The notes below the pieces were generated by a model, which had not been told where the DNA came from, ran no database searches, and saw nothing but the letters and a program-made list of their open reading frames with translations. From Paraburkholderia sartisoli (GTDB lineage Bacteria > Pseudomonadota > Gammaproteobacteria > Burkholderiales > Burkholderiaceae): a stretch of DNA of 64,000 nucleotides. The DNA lies in assembly GCF_900107685.1 (NCBI RefSeq), contig NZ_FNRQ01000002.1:62001-126000 (forward strand), read 5' to 3'. Numbering within the stretch: the stretch's first letter is position 1; each line of letters opens with the position of its first letter. Below are positions 35,284-45,274 of this stretch, one piece after another. A program made the translations under genes and the position numbers.

Positions 35284-36399
35284 TCAGCAACGAGCGAGCC
35301 CCGTTGCACCTTTTCTGGCGTCGATGTCTTTTGCCAGCGCCAGCAGCGCTTCGACGTGGCTGGTCACGCTCGCGTCGTAGAGTACGGGGCTGGCGGATCC
35401 GCTGGTTGCGCCGCTCATCAGTGAGCTCACCTGTGGTCTTTCCGCACGGTGTTGCAAAACAGCACGCTCGATTGCCGCGCACAAGCCCGACTTGCTGTCC
35501 GGCTCGAAAATGAACTTTGCGTGAGCCGCAATCGCGTCAACGCAGCCGATGCTCGACGGAAAGATCACCGGTGTACCGCACATCACCGACTCCACACCCA
35601 CAAGACCAAAAGGCTCGTACTTCGACGCGAGAATCGTAAAGTCGGCGGCACGGTACGCGTCTTCCAGATTCTTGACATAGCCGATGTAGCGCACCCGCCC
35701 GGACGTCCGTTCGGGTGGCCGCCCTGCGACAGCGACAACCACCGGCAGCGAGGTATCAAGCAACGCGGCTTCGATCAACGGCAGGCCTTTGCGCTCATGG
35801 CTGCTGGATGGAAAAAGCAGCACGATTTCATCGTCGGCGAAGCCAAATCTGCGACGTAGTTCGGCGCGCCGCTGTGGATCCACGGGTGCAAAACGCGCGC
35901 CGTCGACCGGCGGGTATAGCACGCTGATTCTGGCTTCATCGATGCCGTAGAGTTCGTGCAACTCGTCGCCCATCAACTTCGAATGAGCGACGATCACGCT
36001 CGCCTGCTCGTACTGGCGACGCTCCAGCGCGATCTGCAAGCGATCCGAGCGGCGCGCCTGACGGCCCGTCGCGCGAAGGAAACCCAGATGGGTGCCCCCG
36101 CATATTGCAATCTCGGACGTATCGACGCGATTGCAGCCGATAAGCACATCGACCGGTTCCGCGCGGCGCGCTCTTCGAAGTCGCCAGGCGAACCAGCTGT
36201 CGCGCAACTTGCCCGGAAGAAATGAGACATTAATACGGTGCGGCTTGACCAGTCTGCTTTCCGGTATCGACATGTCGAACCGGCGCGCGAAAAATACCGG
36301 TTCGATGCCCACCGCGGCGAGGCCGCGAACGACATCCATCGCGTAACGCTCGAGGCCGCCGCTGTGTTTCAGGGCGTTGCTGGAGATGCCGATCTTCAT
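35284..36399 (-). CDS. GT4 glycosyltransferase
   Basis: 371 residues. MKIGISSNALKHSGGLERYAMDVVRGL is the acceptor-side loop. VIVAHSKLMGDEL, ISVLYPPVDGARF, LLFPSSSHERKGLPLIEAAL, and KYEPFGLVGVESVMCGTPVIFPSS with the E-x7-E-like pattern make the donor domain. ATG 36399 fits the family start; GTG 36408 is three codons earlier. It follows msbA by 37 bases on the same strand and is probably cotranscribed with it. By context it acts on lipopolysaccharide core. Confidence 0.9.
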   Translation of the reverse strand: MKIGISSNALKHSGGLERYAMDVVRGLAAVGIEPVFFARRFDMSIPESRLVKPHRINVSFLPGKLRDSWFAWRLRRARRAEPVDVLIGCNRVDTSEIAICGGTHLGFLRATGRQARRSDRLQIALERRQYEQASVIVAHSKLMGDELHELYGIDEARISVLYPPVDGARFAPVDPQRRAELRRRFGFADDEIVLLFPSSSHERKGLPLIEAALLDTSLPVVVAVAGRPPERTSGRVRYIGYVKNLEDAYRAADFTILASKYEPFGLVGVESVMCGTPVIFPSSIGCVDAIAAHAKFIFEPDSKSGLCAAIERAVLQHRAERPQVSSLMSGATSGSASPVLYDASVTSHVEALLALAKDIDARKGATGLARC

Positions 36400-36436
36400 G
36401 GCTGGCACCCGCGTGCTGACTTGCTCACGCGCCCTC

Positions 36437-38230
36437 TCACGCTACATCCTGCTGGAACTGGATGCGATGCAGATGCGCATACAGGCCGCCGTGCGCGAGC
36501 AACTCGCGGTGGCTGCCCCGCTCGACGATACGTCCTGCTTCCATCACCAGAATCCGGTCGGCGCGCTCGATGGTCGACAAACGGTGCGCAATCACAAGTG
36601 TGGTACGGCCCTTCATTAAGGTTTCCAGCGCCGCCTGCACGTGACGTTCGGATTCCGAATCCAGCGCCGAGGTGGCTTCGTCGAGGATCAGGATCGGCGC
36701 GTCCTTGTAGATCGCACGCGCGATCGCCAGACGTTGCCGTTGACCGCCCGAGAGCATCATGCCGTTGTCACCGACCAAAGTATCGATGCCATGGGGCATC
36801 GCCTCGACCGTGTCCCACAGGTTGGCCGCGCGCAACGCCGCCTTGACCTTGTCCGGATCGGCCGTCTGGCCATAAGCGACATTGTTCGCCACCGTGTCGT
36901 TGAACAGCACCACGTCCTGGCTCACCATTGCGATCTGGCTGCGCAGCGCGTGCAGATCGTATTCCGGCAATGCGACGCCGTCGACCAGTATCTCGCCGCC
37001 GGTCGGATCGAAAAAGCGCGGCAGCAGATTTACCAGCGTCGTCTTGCCGCTGCCCGACGGGCCTGCGAGTGCCACCATTTCGCCTGGCGCCACCCTGAAC
37101 GACACCTGGTCGAGCGTGTGACGGTTGTGCGTGGCATTGCTGCCGTACATGAACGACACGTCGCGGAATTCCACTTCGCCTCGGGCGCGATCGAGCAACT
37201 TGCCGCCGCCCTCCGGTTCAGACGGCTCGTCGATCAGGCCGAAAATCAGTTCGCACGCCGTCATGCCGCGTTGCAGCGGCTGGTTCACGTCCATCAGGTG
37301 CTTCAGCGGCGAAATGATCAGCAGCATCGACGTGACGAATGCGACAAAACCGCCGACAGTGGTTTGATCCGACGACGACTGCACTACCGCGATCGTAATC
37401 ACCACGGCGAGCGCGATCGACGCAAGGAACTGCGTCAACGGTTGCGCGAGGCCGCCAGAGATCGTCATACGCATCGCGTAACCGCGCAGACGCTTGCTCA
37501 TTGCCGTAAATCGGTCCGTCTCGTACTGCTCGCCGTTGTGTACCTTGACGACCTTGTAGCCGCCCACCGTCTCTTCGACGATATATGACAGTTCGTTGGT
37601 CAGCAGTTGATGCTCGCGGTTCAGCCGTCGCAAACGGCGGTTGATCTTACCGACCAGCCAGCCGATCCCCGGCAGCAACACCGCGACGATCAGCGTCAGG
37701 CGCCAGTTCAGATAGAACAGATAGCCAAGCAGGAAAACTACTGTCAGCGAATCGCGCACCAGCGTGACCATCACGCTCAACAACACGTTGAGAATCTGGT
37801 TCACCTCGAAGACGATCGCGTTGATCACCGTGCTCGCGGTTTCGCGCTGGAAGAAAGCCACACTCGTGTGAATCATGCGATTGAACATCTTCAGCCGCAG
37901 TTCGAGCAGGATCTTGTTTGACACGTACGCGAGCAGATAGCCAGACGCGTATTGCGACACACCGCGAATCAGCGCGAGACCGATGACGGCGACCGGCACG
38001 AACCACCTGGCGTTGTCGCTGGCATGCGCACCGAAGCCCTTGTCCAGCAGCGGTTTGAGCAACGCGGGAATCGCCGCATCAGTCGCGGCGCTCGCTGCCA
38101 TTGCGACGATCGCGCCGACCACTACCCACATCAGCGGCTTGATATACGGCCACAAGCGTCGAAAGACGACGGCAGGCGACGATGCCTCACCTGAACCGAT
38201 GGGTTTGCTTAACGTTGGCTTCGCGCTCAA
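36437..38230 (-). CDS. msbA: Lipid A export permease/ATP-binding protein MsbA
   Basis: 597 residues, a half-transporter. There are six membrane helices to about 320, then the ATPase with Walker [11 protein letters not shown] near 385, Q-loop, signature [14 protein letters not shown], Walker [13 protein letters not shown] and the switch His in VIAHRLST. MsbA flips lipid A-core across the inner membrane. The start is TTG 38230 (AGAGGA six bases before), since no ATG or GTG precedes the first helix. TACAAT on the minus strand near 38313 is a candidate -10. Divergent from the GT2 gene. Confidence 0.94.
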   Translation of the reverse strand: MSAKPTLSKPIGSGEASSPAVVFRRLWPYIKPLMWVVVGAIVAMAASAATDAAIPALLKPLLDKGFGAHASDNARWFVPVAVIGLALIRGVSQYASGYLLAYVSNKILLELRLKMFNRMIHTSVAFFQRETASTVINAIVFEVNQILNVLLSVMVTLVRDSLTVVFLLGYLFYLNWRLTLIVAVLLPGIGWLVGKINRRLRRLNREHQLLTNELSYIVEETVGGYKVVKVHNGEQYETDRFTAMSKRLRGYAMRMTISGGLAQPLTQFLASIALAVVITIAVVQSSSDQTTVGGFVAFVTSMLLIISPLKHLMDVNQPLQRGMTACELIFGLIDEPSEPEGGGKLLDRARGEVEFRDVSFMYGSNATHNRHTLDQVSFRVAPGEMVALAGPSGSGKTTLVNLLPRFFDPTGGEILVDGVALPEYDLHALRSQIAMVSQDVVLFNDTVANNVAYGQTADPDKVKAALRAANLWDTVEAMPHGIDTLVGDNGMMLSGGQRQRLAIARAIYKDAPILILDEATSALDSESERHVQAALETLMKGRTTLVIAHRLSTIERADRILVMEAGRIVERGSHRELLAHGGLYAHLHRIQFQQDVA

Positions 38231-38522
38231 GGAATCCTCTGAGAATGCGGGACAGCATCCGCGCAGCGAACGGAATGCCCGACGCGCAAAATATCAAAAA
38301 ACAGTATTGTAAACGGTTGAGAATGACGACCGGAAGATATGGGACGGACGGATCTGGCCGAGCGGCTGGCTGACGAACGAAGGGGCGCAAACGCTGAAGA
38401 AGGACCAATCGCAAACGCCTGGTGCCTTCCCCCTCGATTTGTGCCGTTTCGAACGTTGCGAATGCGCTGTGTATACTTGTGCGACCCATTCCGTCACCCC
38501 GCACCCTCCACGCAAATCCGGT

Positions 38523-39284
38523 ATGCAAGAAACCACCCTAGGTGTCGCCATCATCACAAAAAACGCGGCGGCGCGACTGGCCGAATGCCTTCAGGCCGTG
38601 GCCTTCGCCGATCAGATCGTCGTGATCGACGGTGGCAGCACCGACGGTACAGTTAACATCGCCCGTGCATACGGCGCCCGCGTACTCGATCAAACCGACT
38701 GGCAGGGCTTCGGCCCGCAAAAAAACCGTGCCGTGGCCGCGCTCACCACCAACTGGATTCTCTCGATCGACGCCGACGAAATCGTCTCGCCGGAACTGGC
38801 CGCGGCGATCCGCGCGGCGCTGGCAGCGCCCACCGCCGATGTCTACGCGGTGGACAGGCTATCGAGCTTTTGCGGCCACTGGATTCATCACAGCGGCTGG
38901 TATCCGGACTGGATTCCGCGTCTGTTCAAGAGCGGCGTTGCCCATTTCTCTGACGACCTCGTGCATGAGCGCCTGGTGTTCGACGCACCGGTACAGCAAC
39001 TGACCGGCAAGCTGATGCACTATTCCTACGAGGACTTCGAAAGCGTATTGCGCAAACTCGACGCGTATTCGACAGCGGGTGCGCAGCAACGTCATACAGC
39101 GGGCAAGCGCGGCAGTTTCGGCATGGCACTCGGGCGGAGTGCCTGGGCGTTCGTGAGGACTTACGTACTGCGGCGTGGATTTCTCGACGGGCGCGCGGGC
39201 TTCATGATTGCGCTCTTCAACGCGGAGACTGTGTACTACCGGTTTTTGAAGCTGTCGCGGCTGGGAAAGAAGACGCAGCGATAG
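38523..39284 (+). CDS. GT2 glycosyltransferase (WaaE/KdtX-like core transferase)
   Basis: 253 residues, GT-A fold. LGVAIITKNAAARLAECLQAV starts the nucleotide fold, VVIDGGSTDGT and SIDADEIVSPEL carry the metal-binding acids, and FGPQKNRAVA lies between. The C-terminal half (HHSGWYPDWIPRLFKSG, LMHYSYEDFESVLRKLD, FNAETVYYRFLKL) is the pattern of the lipopolysaccharide core beta-glucosyltransferase WaaE/KdtX group. ATG 38523 matches the family start; the frame is open to GTG 38439. TATACT (38472-38477) could be its -10. Confidence 0.88.
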   Translation: MQETTLGVAIITKNAAARLAECLQAVAFADQIVVIDGGSTDGTVNIARAYGARVLDQTDWQGFGPQKNRAVAALTTNWILSIDADEIVSPELAAAIRAALAAPTADVYAVDRLSSFCGHWIHHSGWYPDWIPRLFKSGVAHFSDDLVHERLVFDAPVQQLTGKLMHYSYEDFESVLRKLDAYSTAGAQQRHTAGKRGSFGMALGRSAWAFVRTYVLRRGFLDGRAGFMIALFNAETVYYRFLKLSRLGKKTQR

Positions 39285-39364
39285 CAGCCGGGGTTCGTTG
39301 ACGGGAGCCGATCGCTCGTTGCCGGCACCCTGCATCCGCTTGCCACGTGCAAGCAACAAATAAC

Positions 39365-39381
39365 ATGGGCGGAACGCCCAT
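39365..39381 (-). terminator. Candidate terminator after dnaE
   Basis: A 7-bp stem (ATGGGCG/CGCCCAT) with a three-base loop. On the minus strand it is followed by GTTATTTGTTG, a loose T-rich tract. It lies 67 bases after the dnaE stop and may also serve the convergent GT2 gene. Confidence 0.5.
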
Positions 39382-39447
39382 CACGCATGACCACGGCTCG
39401 CCACCGGTTTTGCCCATTCGAATCGCACGGGCAACCCGGCCATCCCA

Positions 39448-42400
39448 TCAATACACAATCTCAATCGAACTACCCGCGAACTCACCGCGCAACGCCGCGA
39501 TGAGTTCGTCTGTCGGCTTGACGCGCCAGGCGTCGCCCAGACGCACTTCGCCTTCCGCGTGCTCGCTGCGATAGACGACCTGCACGGCGAGGCCGTTGGG
39601 TATATGGACAGGCGTGCGCTGCCGGTCGCCGCCATAGCCACCGCCACCTCCGCTACCACCACGCCCGCCGCGCGCGGCGACCGGCGCGGCCTTCGCGGCC
39701 TCCTCGGGGCCTGCGCAATGGGCTTCCAGCACGCGACGCAGTGCGATCGCGTCTGCGTTCCCGTTCATCTCGACTTTCACCGCCTGCGCATAACGGCTCC
39801 GCGCGCGTTCGAGATCCATCACGGCATCGACCGTGAAACGAATGCCGCCTGTGAACGCGTCGTTGCGCGCCTGCCCTTGCACCACCAGTAGTTCATCTTC
39901 CTTGAAAAGCTGCTTGTGCGCCTCGAACGTTTCGTTGAACACCGTGACTTCGCACTGGCCGGTACCGTCATCCAGCAGCGCGATCAGCATCTTGCCGCGC
40001 TGGGTCATCTGCGTGCGCAGCGACGCGATCACGCCAGCCACCAGCTTGTCGCGCCCTTCCTTCAGCTCGCCGATCTTCTGGCGCACGAACCGGCGCACCT
40101 CGCCCTTGTATGCATCGAACAGGTGGCCAGACAAATAGAACCCGAGCGCGGCCTTTTCTTCCTGCAGCTTTTTCTTTTCCGCCCATGCCGGTTCATCGAC
40201 AAGCTCATGACCTTGCGAAGGCTCGTCGCCCATGTCGAAGAGGCCCGCCTGCATCGCGTTGGCGCTCGCCTGGTCGGCGGCTTCCATGGCAAGCGACACC
40301 GACGCGATCAGCTGCGCGCGGTTGTCATGCAGCAGATCGAACGCACCCGCGCGTATCAGCGCCTCGACCGTGCGACGGTTCACCATCCGACGGTCGATAC
40401 GGTTGCAGAAATCGAAGATATCGATGAACGGGCCGTCCTCACGCGCGCGAAGGATTTCTTCGATCGCGTTCTGACCGCTGCCCTTGATCGCGCCCAGACC
40501 ATAGCGGATCGTTTTCGAGCGCTTGCCGTCGGCTTCCGCGACCGGCTCGAAGCGATACGCCGACTGGTTGATATCCGGCGGCAAGACCTTCATGCCGTTC
40601 GAGATGCAGTCTTCGAACAGGATCTTGACCTTGTCGGTGTCGTCCATGGCGAGCGACATATTCGCCGCCATGAATTCCGCCGGGTGATGCGCCTTCAGCC
40701 ACGCCGTGTAGTACGCGAGCAGCGCATACGCGGCCGCGTGCGACTTGTTGAAGCCGTAGCCGGCAAACTTCTCCATCAAGTCGAAGATCTCGTCGGCCTT
40801 TTCGCCCGTCAGGCCGTTCTTCGCCGCACCTTCGCGGAACAACGCGCGGTGCTCGGCCATTTCCTCGGCCTTCTTCTTGCCCATCGCGCGACGCAACAGG
40901 TCGGCGCCACCCAGCGAATAGCCGCCGATGATCTGCGCCATCTGCATCACCTGCTCCTGGTAGACCATGATGCCGTAGGTCTCTTTCAGAACAGGTTCGA
41001 CGCGCGGGTCCGGATACTCGACGACTTCGCGCCCGTGCTTGCGCGCGCAGAAGCTCGGGATCAGATCCATCGGACCCGGACGGTACAGCGCCACGAGCGC
41101 GATGATGTCCTCGAAGCGGTCAGGCTGCGCGTCCTTCAGCATGCCCTGCATGCCGCGGCTTTCCAGCTGGAACACCGCAACCGTATTGGCCTTCTTCAGG
41201 ATCGAGAACGACGCCGGGTCGTCGAGCGGCACCTGCGCGAGCGACCAGTCCTGCTTCGATGGGTCCAGACGCCGGATGTAGCGCTCGGCCCAGTCGAGGA
41301 TCGTCAGCGTGGTGAGGCCCAGAAAGTCGAACTTCACGAGGCCGACGGCTTCGACGTCGTCCTTGTCGTACTGGCTCACGACGCCACTCTCGTCGCCCTG
41401 CGTATACAACGGACAGAAATCGGTCAGCTTGCCAGGCGCGATCAGCACGCCGCCCGCGTGCATGCCGACGTTACGCGTCAGGCCTTCCACACGCTGCGCG
41501 AGTTCGAGCAGCTGGCGCACTTCGTCTTCGTTGTCGAAGCGCTCCTGCAGCAGCGGCTCTTCCTTCATCGCGTCGGCGATCGTGACGTGTTTGCCGGGCT
41601 TGAACGGAATCAGCTTGGCGATGCCGTCCGTGAACATGTAGCCAAGGTCGAGCACGCGTCCGATATCCCGCACCGCGGCCTTCGCAGCCATCGTGCCGAA
41701 GGTCGCGATCTGCGAAACCGCATCCGCGCCGTACTTCTGTTTCACGTACTGGATGACGCGGTCACGCCCTTCCTGACAGAAGTCGATATCGAAGTCAGGC
41801 ATCGATACCCGTTCCGGATTCAGGAAACGTTCGAACAGCAGGTTGTAGCGCAGCGGATCGAGGTCGGTCACGCCCAGCGCGTACGCGACCAGCGAGCCCG
41901 CGCCCGAGCCCCGGCCCGGGCCAACCGGCACGCCATTGTTTTTCGCCCAGTTGATGAAGTCGGCAACGATCAGGAAGTAGCCCGGGAAGCCCATCTTGAT
42001 GATCGTGCCGCACTCGAATTCGAGGCGCTGGAAATACGTGTCGCGCTGGGCCTCGCGTTCGGCCGGCTCCGGGTACAGCTGCTCGAGCCGCTTTTCGAGG
42101 CCTTCTTTCGAAAGCTGGACAAGATAGTCGTCGAGCGACATGCCATCGGGCGTCGGGAACAGCGGCAGCTTCGGCTTGCCGAGTTCGAGCGTCAGATTGC
42201 AGCGTTTCGCGATTTCGACGGTATTCGCAAGCGCCGATGGAATGTCCGCGAAGAGCGCGGCCATCTCTTCCTGCGTACGGAAATACTGGTCGGTCGTGAA
42301 GCGCTTCTGGCGGCGCGGATTGGCGAGTATGTCGCCCTCGGAAATACAGACACGCGCCTCATGCGCGGTGAAGTCGTCCGGCGTCATGTACTGTAGCGGA

Positions 42401-43002
42401 TGCGTGGCGACGACCGGCAGTTTCAGCGCCGCCGCAATGGCGACGGCCTGCTGCACGTACGCTTCGCCGCCCGGCTGGCCGCAGCGCTGCAACTCGATAT
42501 AGAAACCGCCCGGAAACAGTTTCGCCCAGCGTTGCGCATTGCGCTTCGCGGCTTCCTCGTTGCCCGCGGCAAGCGCAAGACCGATGTCGCCCTGCTGCGC
42601 GCCGGAGATCGCGAGCAGCCCTTCGCCCAGATCCGATTCGAGCCAGCTGACTTCAACTTCGGCACGGCCGCGATACTGGTTCGTAAGCCACGCCCTGGAA
42701 AGCAGCTCGCAGAGATTCAGGTAACCCTGCCGGTTCCTGACGAGCAGCAGCAGCCGCGAAGGCTTGTCGCGATCGTCGGGATTCGTGATCCAGACGTCGC
42801 AACCGGCAATGGGTTTGACGCCCTTGCCACGCGCTTCCTTGTAAAAACGAACGAGACCGAACGCGTTGCCGAGGTCGGTGAGTGCGAGCGCGCCCTGACC
42901 GTCCGCGGCAGCGGCCTTGACGATGTCGTCAAGGCGCACGATGCCGTCGGCAATCGAGAATTCGGAGTGGACGCGAAGATGGACGAAGCGGGGATCTGAC
43001 AT
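39448..43002 (-). CDS. dnaE: DNA polymerase III alpha subunit
   Basis: 1184 residues, the replicative polymerase. The order is: PHP domain (VHLRVHSEFSIADGIV, ALTDLGNAFG); palm with GRGSGAGSLVAYALGVTDLDPL and the catalytic acids in PDFDIDFCQEGRDRV; fingers; and the internal clamp-binding motif QAGLF. An OB fold follows, and the C-terminal domain ends LRGEFAGSSIEIVY. Between the OB fold and the end there is a Gly/Arg-rich stretch (RGGRGGSGGGGGYGGDRQ) not present in E. coli. The gene reads alone, away from trhO. Confidence 0.97.
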   Translation of the reverse strand: MSDPRFVHLRVHSEFSIADGIVRLDDIVKAAAADGQGALALTDLGNAFGLVRFYKEARGKGVKPIAGCDVWITNPDDRDKPSRLLLLVRNRQGYLNLCELLSRAWLTNQYRGRAEVEVSWLESDLGEGLLAISGAQQGDIGLALAAGNEEAAKRNAQRWAKLFPGGFYIELQRCGQPGGEAYVQQAVAIAAALKLPVVATHPLQYMTPDDFTAHEARVCISEGDILANPRRQKRFTTDQYFRTQEEMAALFADIPSALANTVEIAKRCNLTLELGKPKLPLFPTPDGMSLDDYLVQLSKEGLEKRLEQLYPEPAEREAQRDTYFQRLEFECGTIIKMGFPGYFLIVADFINWAKNNGVPVGPGRGSGAGSLVAYALGVTDLDPLRYNLLFERFLNPERVSMPDFDIDFCQEGRDRVIQYVKQKYGADAVSQIATFGTMAAKAAVRDIGRVLDLGYMFTDGIAKLIPFKPGKHVTIADAMKEEPLLQERFDNEDEVRQLLELAQRVEGLTRNVGMHAGGVLIAPGKLTDFCPLYTQGDESGVVSQYDKDDVEAVGLVKFDFLGLTTLTILDWAERYIRRLDPSKQDWSLAQVPLDDPASFSILKKANTVAVFQLESRGMQGMLKDAQPDRFEDIIALVALYRPGPMDLIPSFCARKHGREVVEYPDPRVEPVLKETYGIMVYQEQVMQMAQIIGGYSLGGADLLRRAMGKKKAEEMAEHRALFREGAAKNGLTGEKADEIFDLMEKFAGYGFNKSHAAAYALLAYYTAWLKAHHPAEFMAANMSLAMDDTDKVKILFEDCISNGMKVLPPDINQSAYRFEPVAEADGKRSKTIRYGLGAIKGSGQNAIEEILRAREDGPFIDIFDFCNRIDRRMVNRRTVEALIRAGAFDLLHDNRAQLIASVSLAMEAADQASANAMQAGLFDMGDEPSQGHELVDEPAWAEKKKLQEEKAALGFYLSGHLFDAYKGEVRRFVRQKIGELKEGRDKLVAGVIASLRTQMTQRGKMLIALLDDGTGQCEVTVFNETFEAHKQLFKEDELLVVQGQARNDAFTGGIRFTVDAVMDLERARSRYAQAVKVEMNGNADAIALRRVLEAHCAGPEEAAKAAPVAARGGRGGSGGGGGYGGDRQRTPVHIPNGLAVQVVYRSEHAEGEVRLGDAWRVKPTDELIAALRGEFAGSSIEIVY

Positions 43003-43333
43003 GGGTCACATTGTAACTCCACCCTCCCGAACATTTGAGCCGAAACCGGTGCGTTAGCCATCCGGCCAGGGGTGACGACTGCGCGCGCCCCGTCACGCGG
43101 GTCGTGACGCCTCGCGGCGGAGTCACCGGCATCCGCCTCGCCCGGCGTGGGCCCGGCAACTTGCGTTCGATCATTAGCCATTCGGCCAGCTTGCAGGCGT
43201 AATCACGGGATGAGGGATAATACGGGTTCAAGACTTCCTGCCGTGGCCGCGTGGCCTGCATCGGCCGCATCGCGCGAATTTCGCTACGAATGCGCGTTCA
43301 GCGCCGGCGGCCACCCATTACTGCTGGACCATC
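43003..43333. other. 331-base divergent spacer, dnaE/trhO
   Basis: No gene seen. Two copies of TTAGCCAT(C/T)CGGCCAG lie at 43054-43069 and 43174-43189, identical at 15 of 16 bases and exactly 120 apart. TTGCAG (43191-43196) and GATAAT (43216-43221) with 19 bases between are a possible trhO promoter. Confidence 0.5.
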
Positions 43334-44197
43334 ATGAGTATCGTTAATCTCGCTGCCTATCAATTCGCGACGCTGGACGACATCGTCGCGTGGCGCCCTC
43401 TCGTCACCGACCGCTGCAACGCGCTCGGCCTGCGCGGCACGATCCTGCTCGCGCCGGAAGGCATCAACCTGTTCGTGGCCGGCACGCCGGAAGCCGCGCG
43501 CGACTTCATCGCCTACCTTCGCCACGATCCGCTCTTCGAAGGCCGGTTCGCGGGCCTGCAGTTCAAGGAAAGCATTTCGGAAAAACAGCCGTTTCGCCGC
43601 ATGCTGGTCAAGCTCAAGCGCGAAATCATCACGATGAAGAAACCGGCCATCCGCCCGGAACTCGGCCGCGCCCCGTTCGTCGATGCACCCACGCTCAAGG
43701 CGTGGCTCGACCGCGGCCATGACGACGCGGGCCGCCCGATTGTGATGCTGGACACGCGCAACGCGTTCGAAGTCGACGTCGGCACGTTCGATAACGCGCT
43801 CGATTACCGCATCACGAAGTTCAGCGAATTCCCGGAAGTCATCGAACAGAATCGCGCGGATCTCGAAGGCAAGACGGTCGTGTCGTTCTGCACAGGCGGG
43901 ATTCGCTGCGAGAAGGCCGCGATCCACATGAAAGAAGTCGGGATCGAGAACGTCTACCAGCTCGAAGGCGGCATCCTGAAGTATTTCGAGGAAGTCGGCG
44001 GCGCGCACTACCACGGCGAGTGCTTCGTATTCGACTACCGCACGGCCCTCAATCCGCAACTTGAACCGACTGCAACGGCGCAGTGCTTCGGTTGCCGCGC
44101 GGTCGTCAGCCCGGAGGCGCAGAAGTCACCGCTGTACACACCCGGGAAAACCTGTCCCGAATGCCATCCCGAAAGGAATCGCGCACAGGCTGCGTAG
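43334..44197 (+). CDS. trhO: tRNA U34 hydroxylase TrhO (rhodanese-fold)
   Basis: 287 residues. The N-terminal domain begins [13 protein letters not shown] and includes [19 protein letters not shown]. The rhodanese domain carries [30 protein letters not shown] and the active-site loop [10 protein letters not shown]. The C-terminal C-rich part ([18 protein letters not shown]) is typical. TrhO (YceA) makes 5-hydroxyuridine at the wobble position of tRNA using O2. gluQ, another wobble-position tRNA modification gene, follows by eight bases. Confidence 0.94.
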   Translation: MSIVNLAAYQFATLDDIVAWRPLVTDRCNALGLRGTILLAPEGINLFVAGTPEAARDFIAYLRHDPLFEGRFAGLQFKESISEKQPFRRMLVKLKREIITMKKPAIRPELGRAPFVDAPTLKAWLDRGHDDAGRPIVMLDTRNAFEVDVGTFDNALDYRITKFSEFPEVIEQNRADLEGKTVVSFCTGGIRCEKAAIHMKEVGIENVYQLEGGILKYFEEVGGAHYHGECFVFDYRTALNPQLEPTATAQCFGCRAVVSPEAQKSPLYTPGKTCPECHPERNRAQAA

Positions 44198-44205
44198 TCG
44201 CGCAA

Positions 44206-45156
44206 ATGACGGCGCCTGCTGAGGTCCTCGCAACCGGCACCGGGGTCTCGCCCCCAGCGTATCGAGGGCGCTTCGCCCCGTCACCCACCGGCCCGCTGCA
44301 TTTCGGCTCGCTCGTGAGCGCGCTCGCCAGCTGGCTCGACGCCCGCGCGCATGGCGGTGCGTGGCTCGTCAGAATCGAGGACGTCGACGCACCACGCACC
44401 GTCCCTGGCGCGGCGCAGGATATCCTCGCCACCCTCGCCCGCTTCGGCATGCACGCGGATGAGCCGCCGGTGTGGCAAAGCGGGCGGCTCGAACGCTACC
44501 AGCAGGTGTTCGCGCAGCTCGACCATGACGGCTTCGTCTACCCGTGTGGCTGCACGCGCAGGGAAATCGCGGATTCGTTGCTCCACGCGCATGCGCGGCA
44601 CACAACGCTCGCGTATCCCGGCACCTGCCGCGGCGGCCTGCACGGCAAGCCGGCCCGCGCGTGGCGCCTGAGGGTGCCGGACGGCGACGCGGCCATCATC
44701 ACGTTCAATGACGTCTGGCAGGGCCTGCAAACCCAGAACCTGGCGACGGAAATCGGTGATTTCGTGCTGAAACGGGCGGACGGCCAGTGGGCCTATCAAC
44801 TGGCCGTGGTCGCGGACGATGCGGACGCGGGCATCACGCACGTCGTGCGCGGCGCGGACCTGCTGGATTCGACCGCTCGCCAGATCTATCTGCAGCGTTG
44901 CATGGGCATATCGACGCCCTCGTACCTGCATGTTCCGGTCGTCACGAACGAACTGGGCGAAAAGCTGAGCAAGCAGACCGGCGCGATCGCGCTCGACGCG
45001 GACAATCCGCTCGTCGCGCTACACGCAGCAGCGGCGCATCTCGGTCTCGATATGGGAAACAACGTGCGAGGCGGATCGCTCGACACGTTCTACAAAAACA
45101 CCACGAAGGCATGGTCCGGGCGCGTTGCGCAACTCGAAACGCGCGAACAGTCCTGA
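44206..45156 (+). CDS. gluQ: Glutamyl-Q tRNA(Asp) synthetase
   Basis: 316 residues. It attaches glutamate to queuosine-34 of tRNA(Asp). It looks like the catalytic half of GluRS without the anticodon domain. [15 protein letters not shown] replaces [13 protein letters not shown] is the KMSKS loop, and the zinc site is CGCTRREIA with YPGTCRGG. I chose ATG 44206, which gives the usual N-terminus. ATG 44161 inside trhO has a better upstream AAAGGA-like context only for later codons. Cotranscription with trhO makes a two-gene tRNA wobble-modification unit. Confidence 0.93.
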   Translation: MTAPAEVLATGTGVSPPAYRGRFAPSPTGPLHFGSLVSALASWLDARAHGGAWLVRIEDVDAPRTVPGAAQDILATLARFGMHADEPPVWQSGRLERYQQVFAQLDHDGFVYPCGCTRREIADSLLHAHARHTTLAYPGTCRGGLHGKPARAWRLRVPDGDAAIITFNDVWQGLQTQNLATEIGDFVLKRADGQWAYQLAVVADDADAGITHVVRGADLLDSTARQIYLQRCMGISTPSYLHVPVVTNELGEKLSKQTGAIALDADNPLVALHAAAAHLGLDMGNNVRGGSLDTFYKNTTKAWSGRVAQLETREQS

Positions 45157-45274
45157 GCGCGCGACAATATCTGGAACATCGCAGCGCGCGACCTCTGCAT
45201 CAGCGCAACGCGCTTTCACACAAACAGGAAAACCGCGAACGCAGGCTCGATGATCGACTATCGAGCCGAACGAC

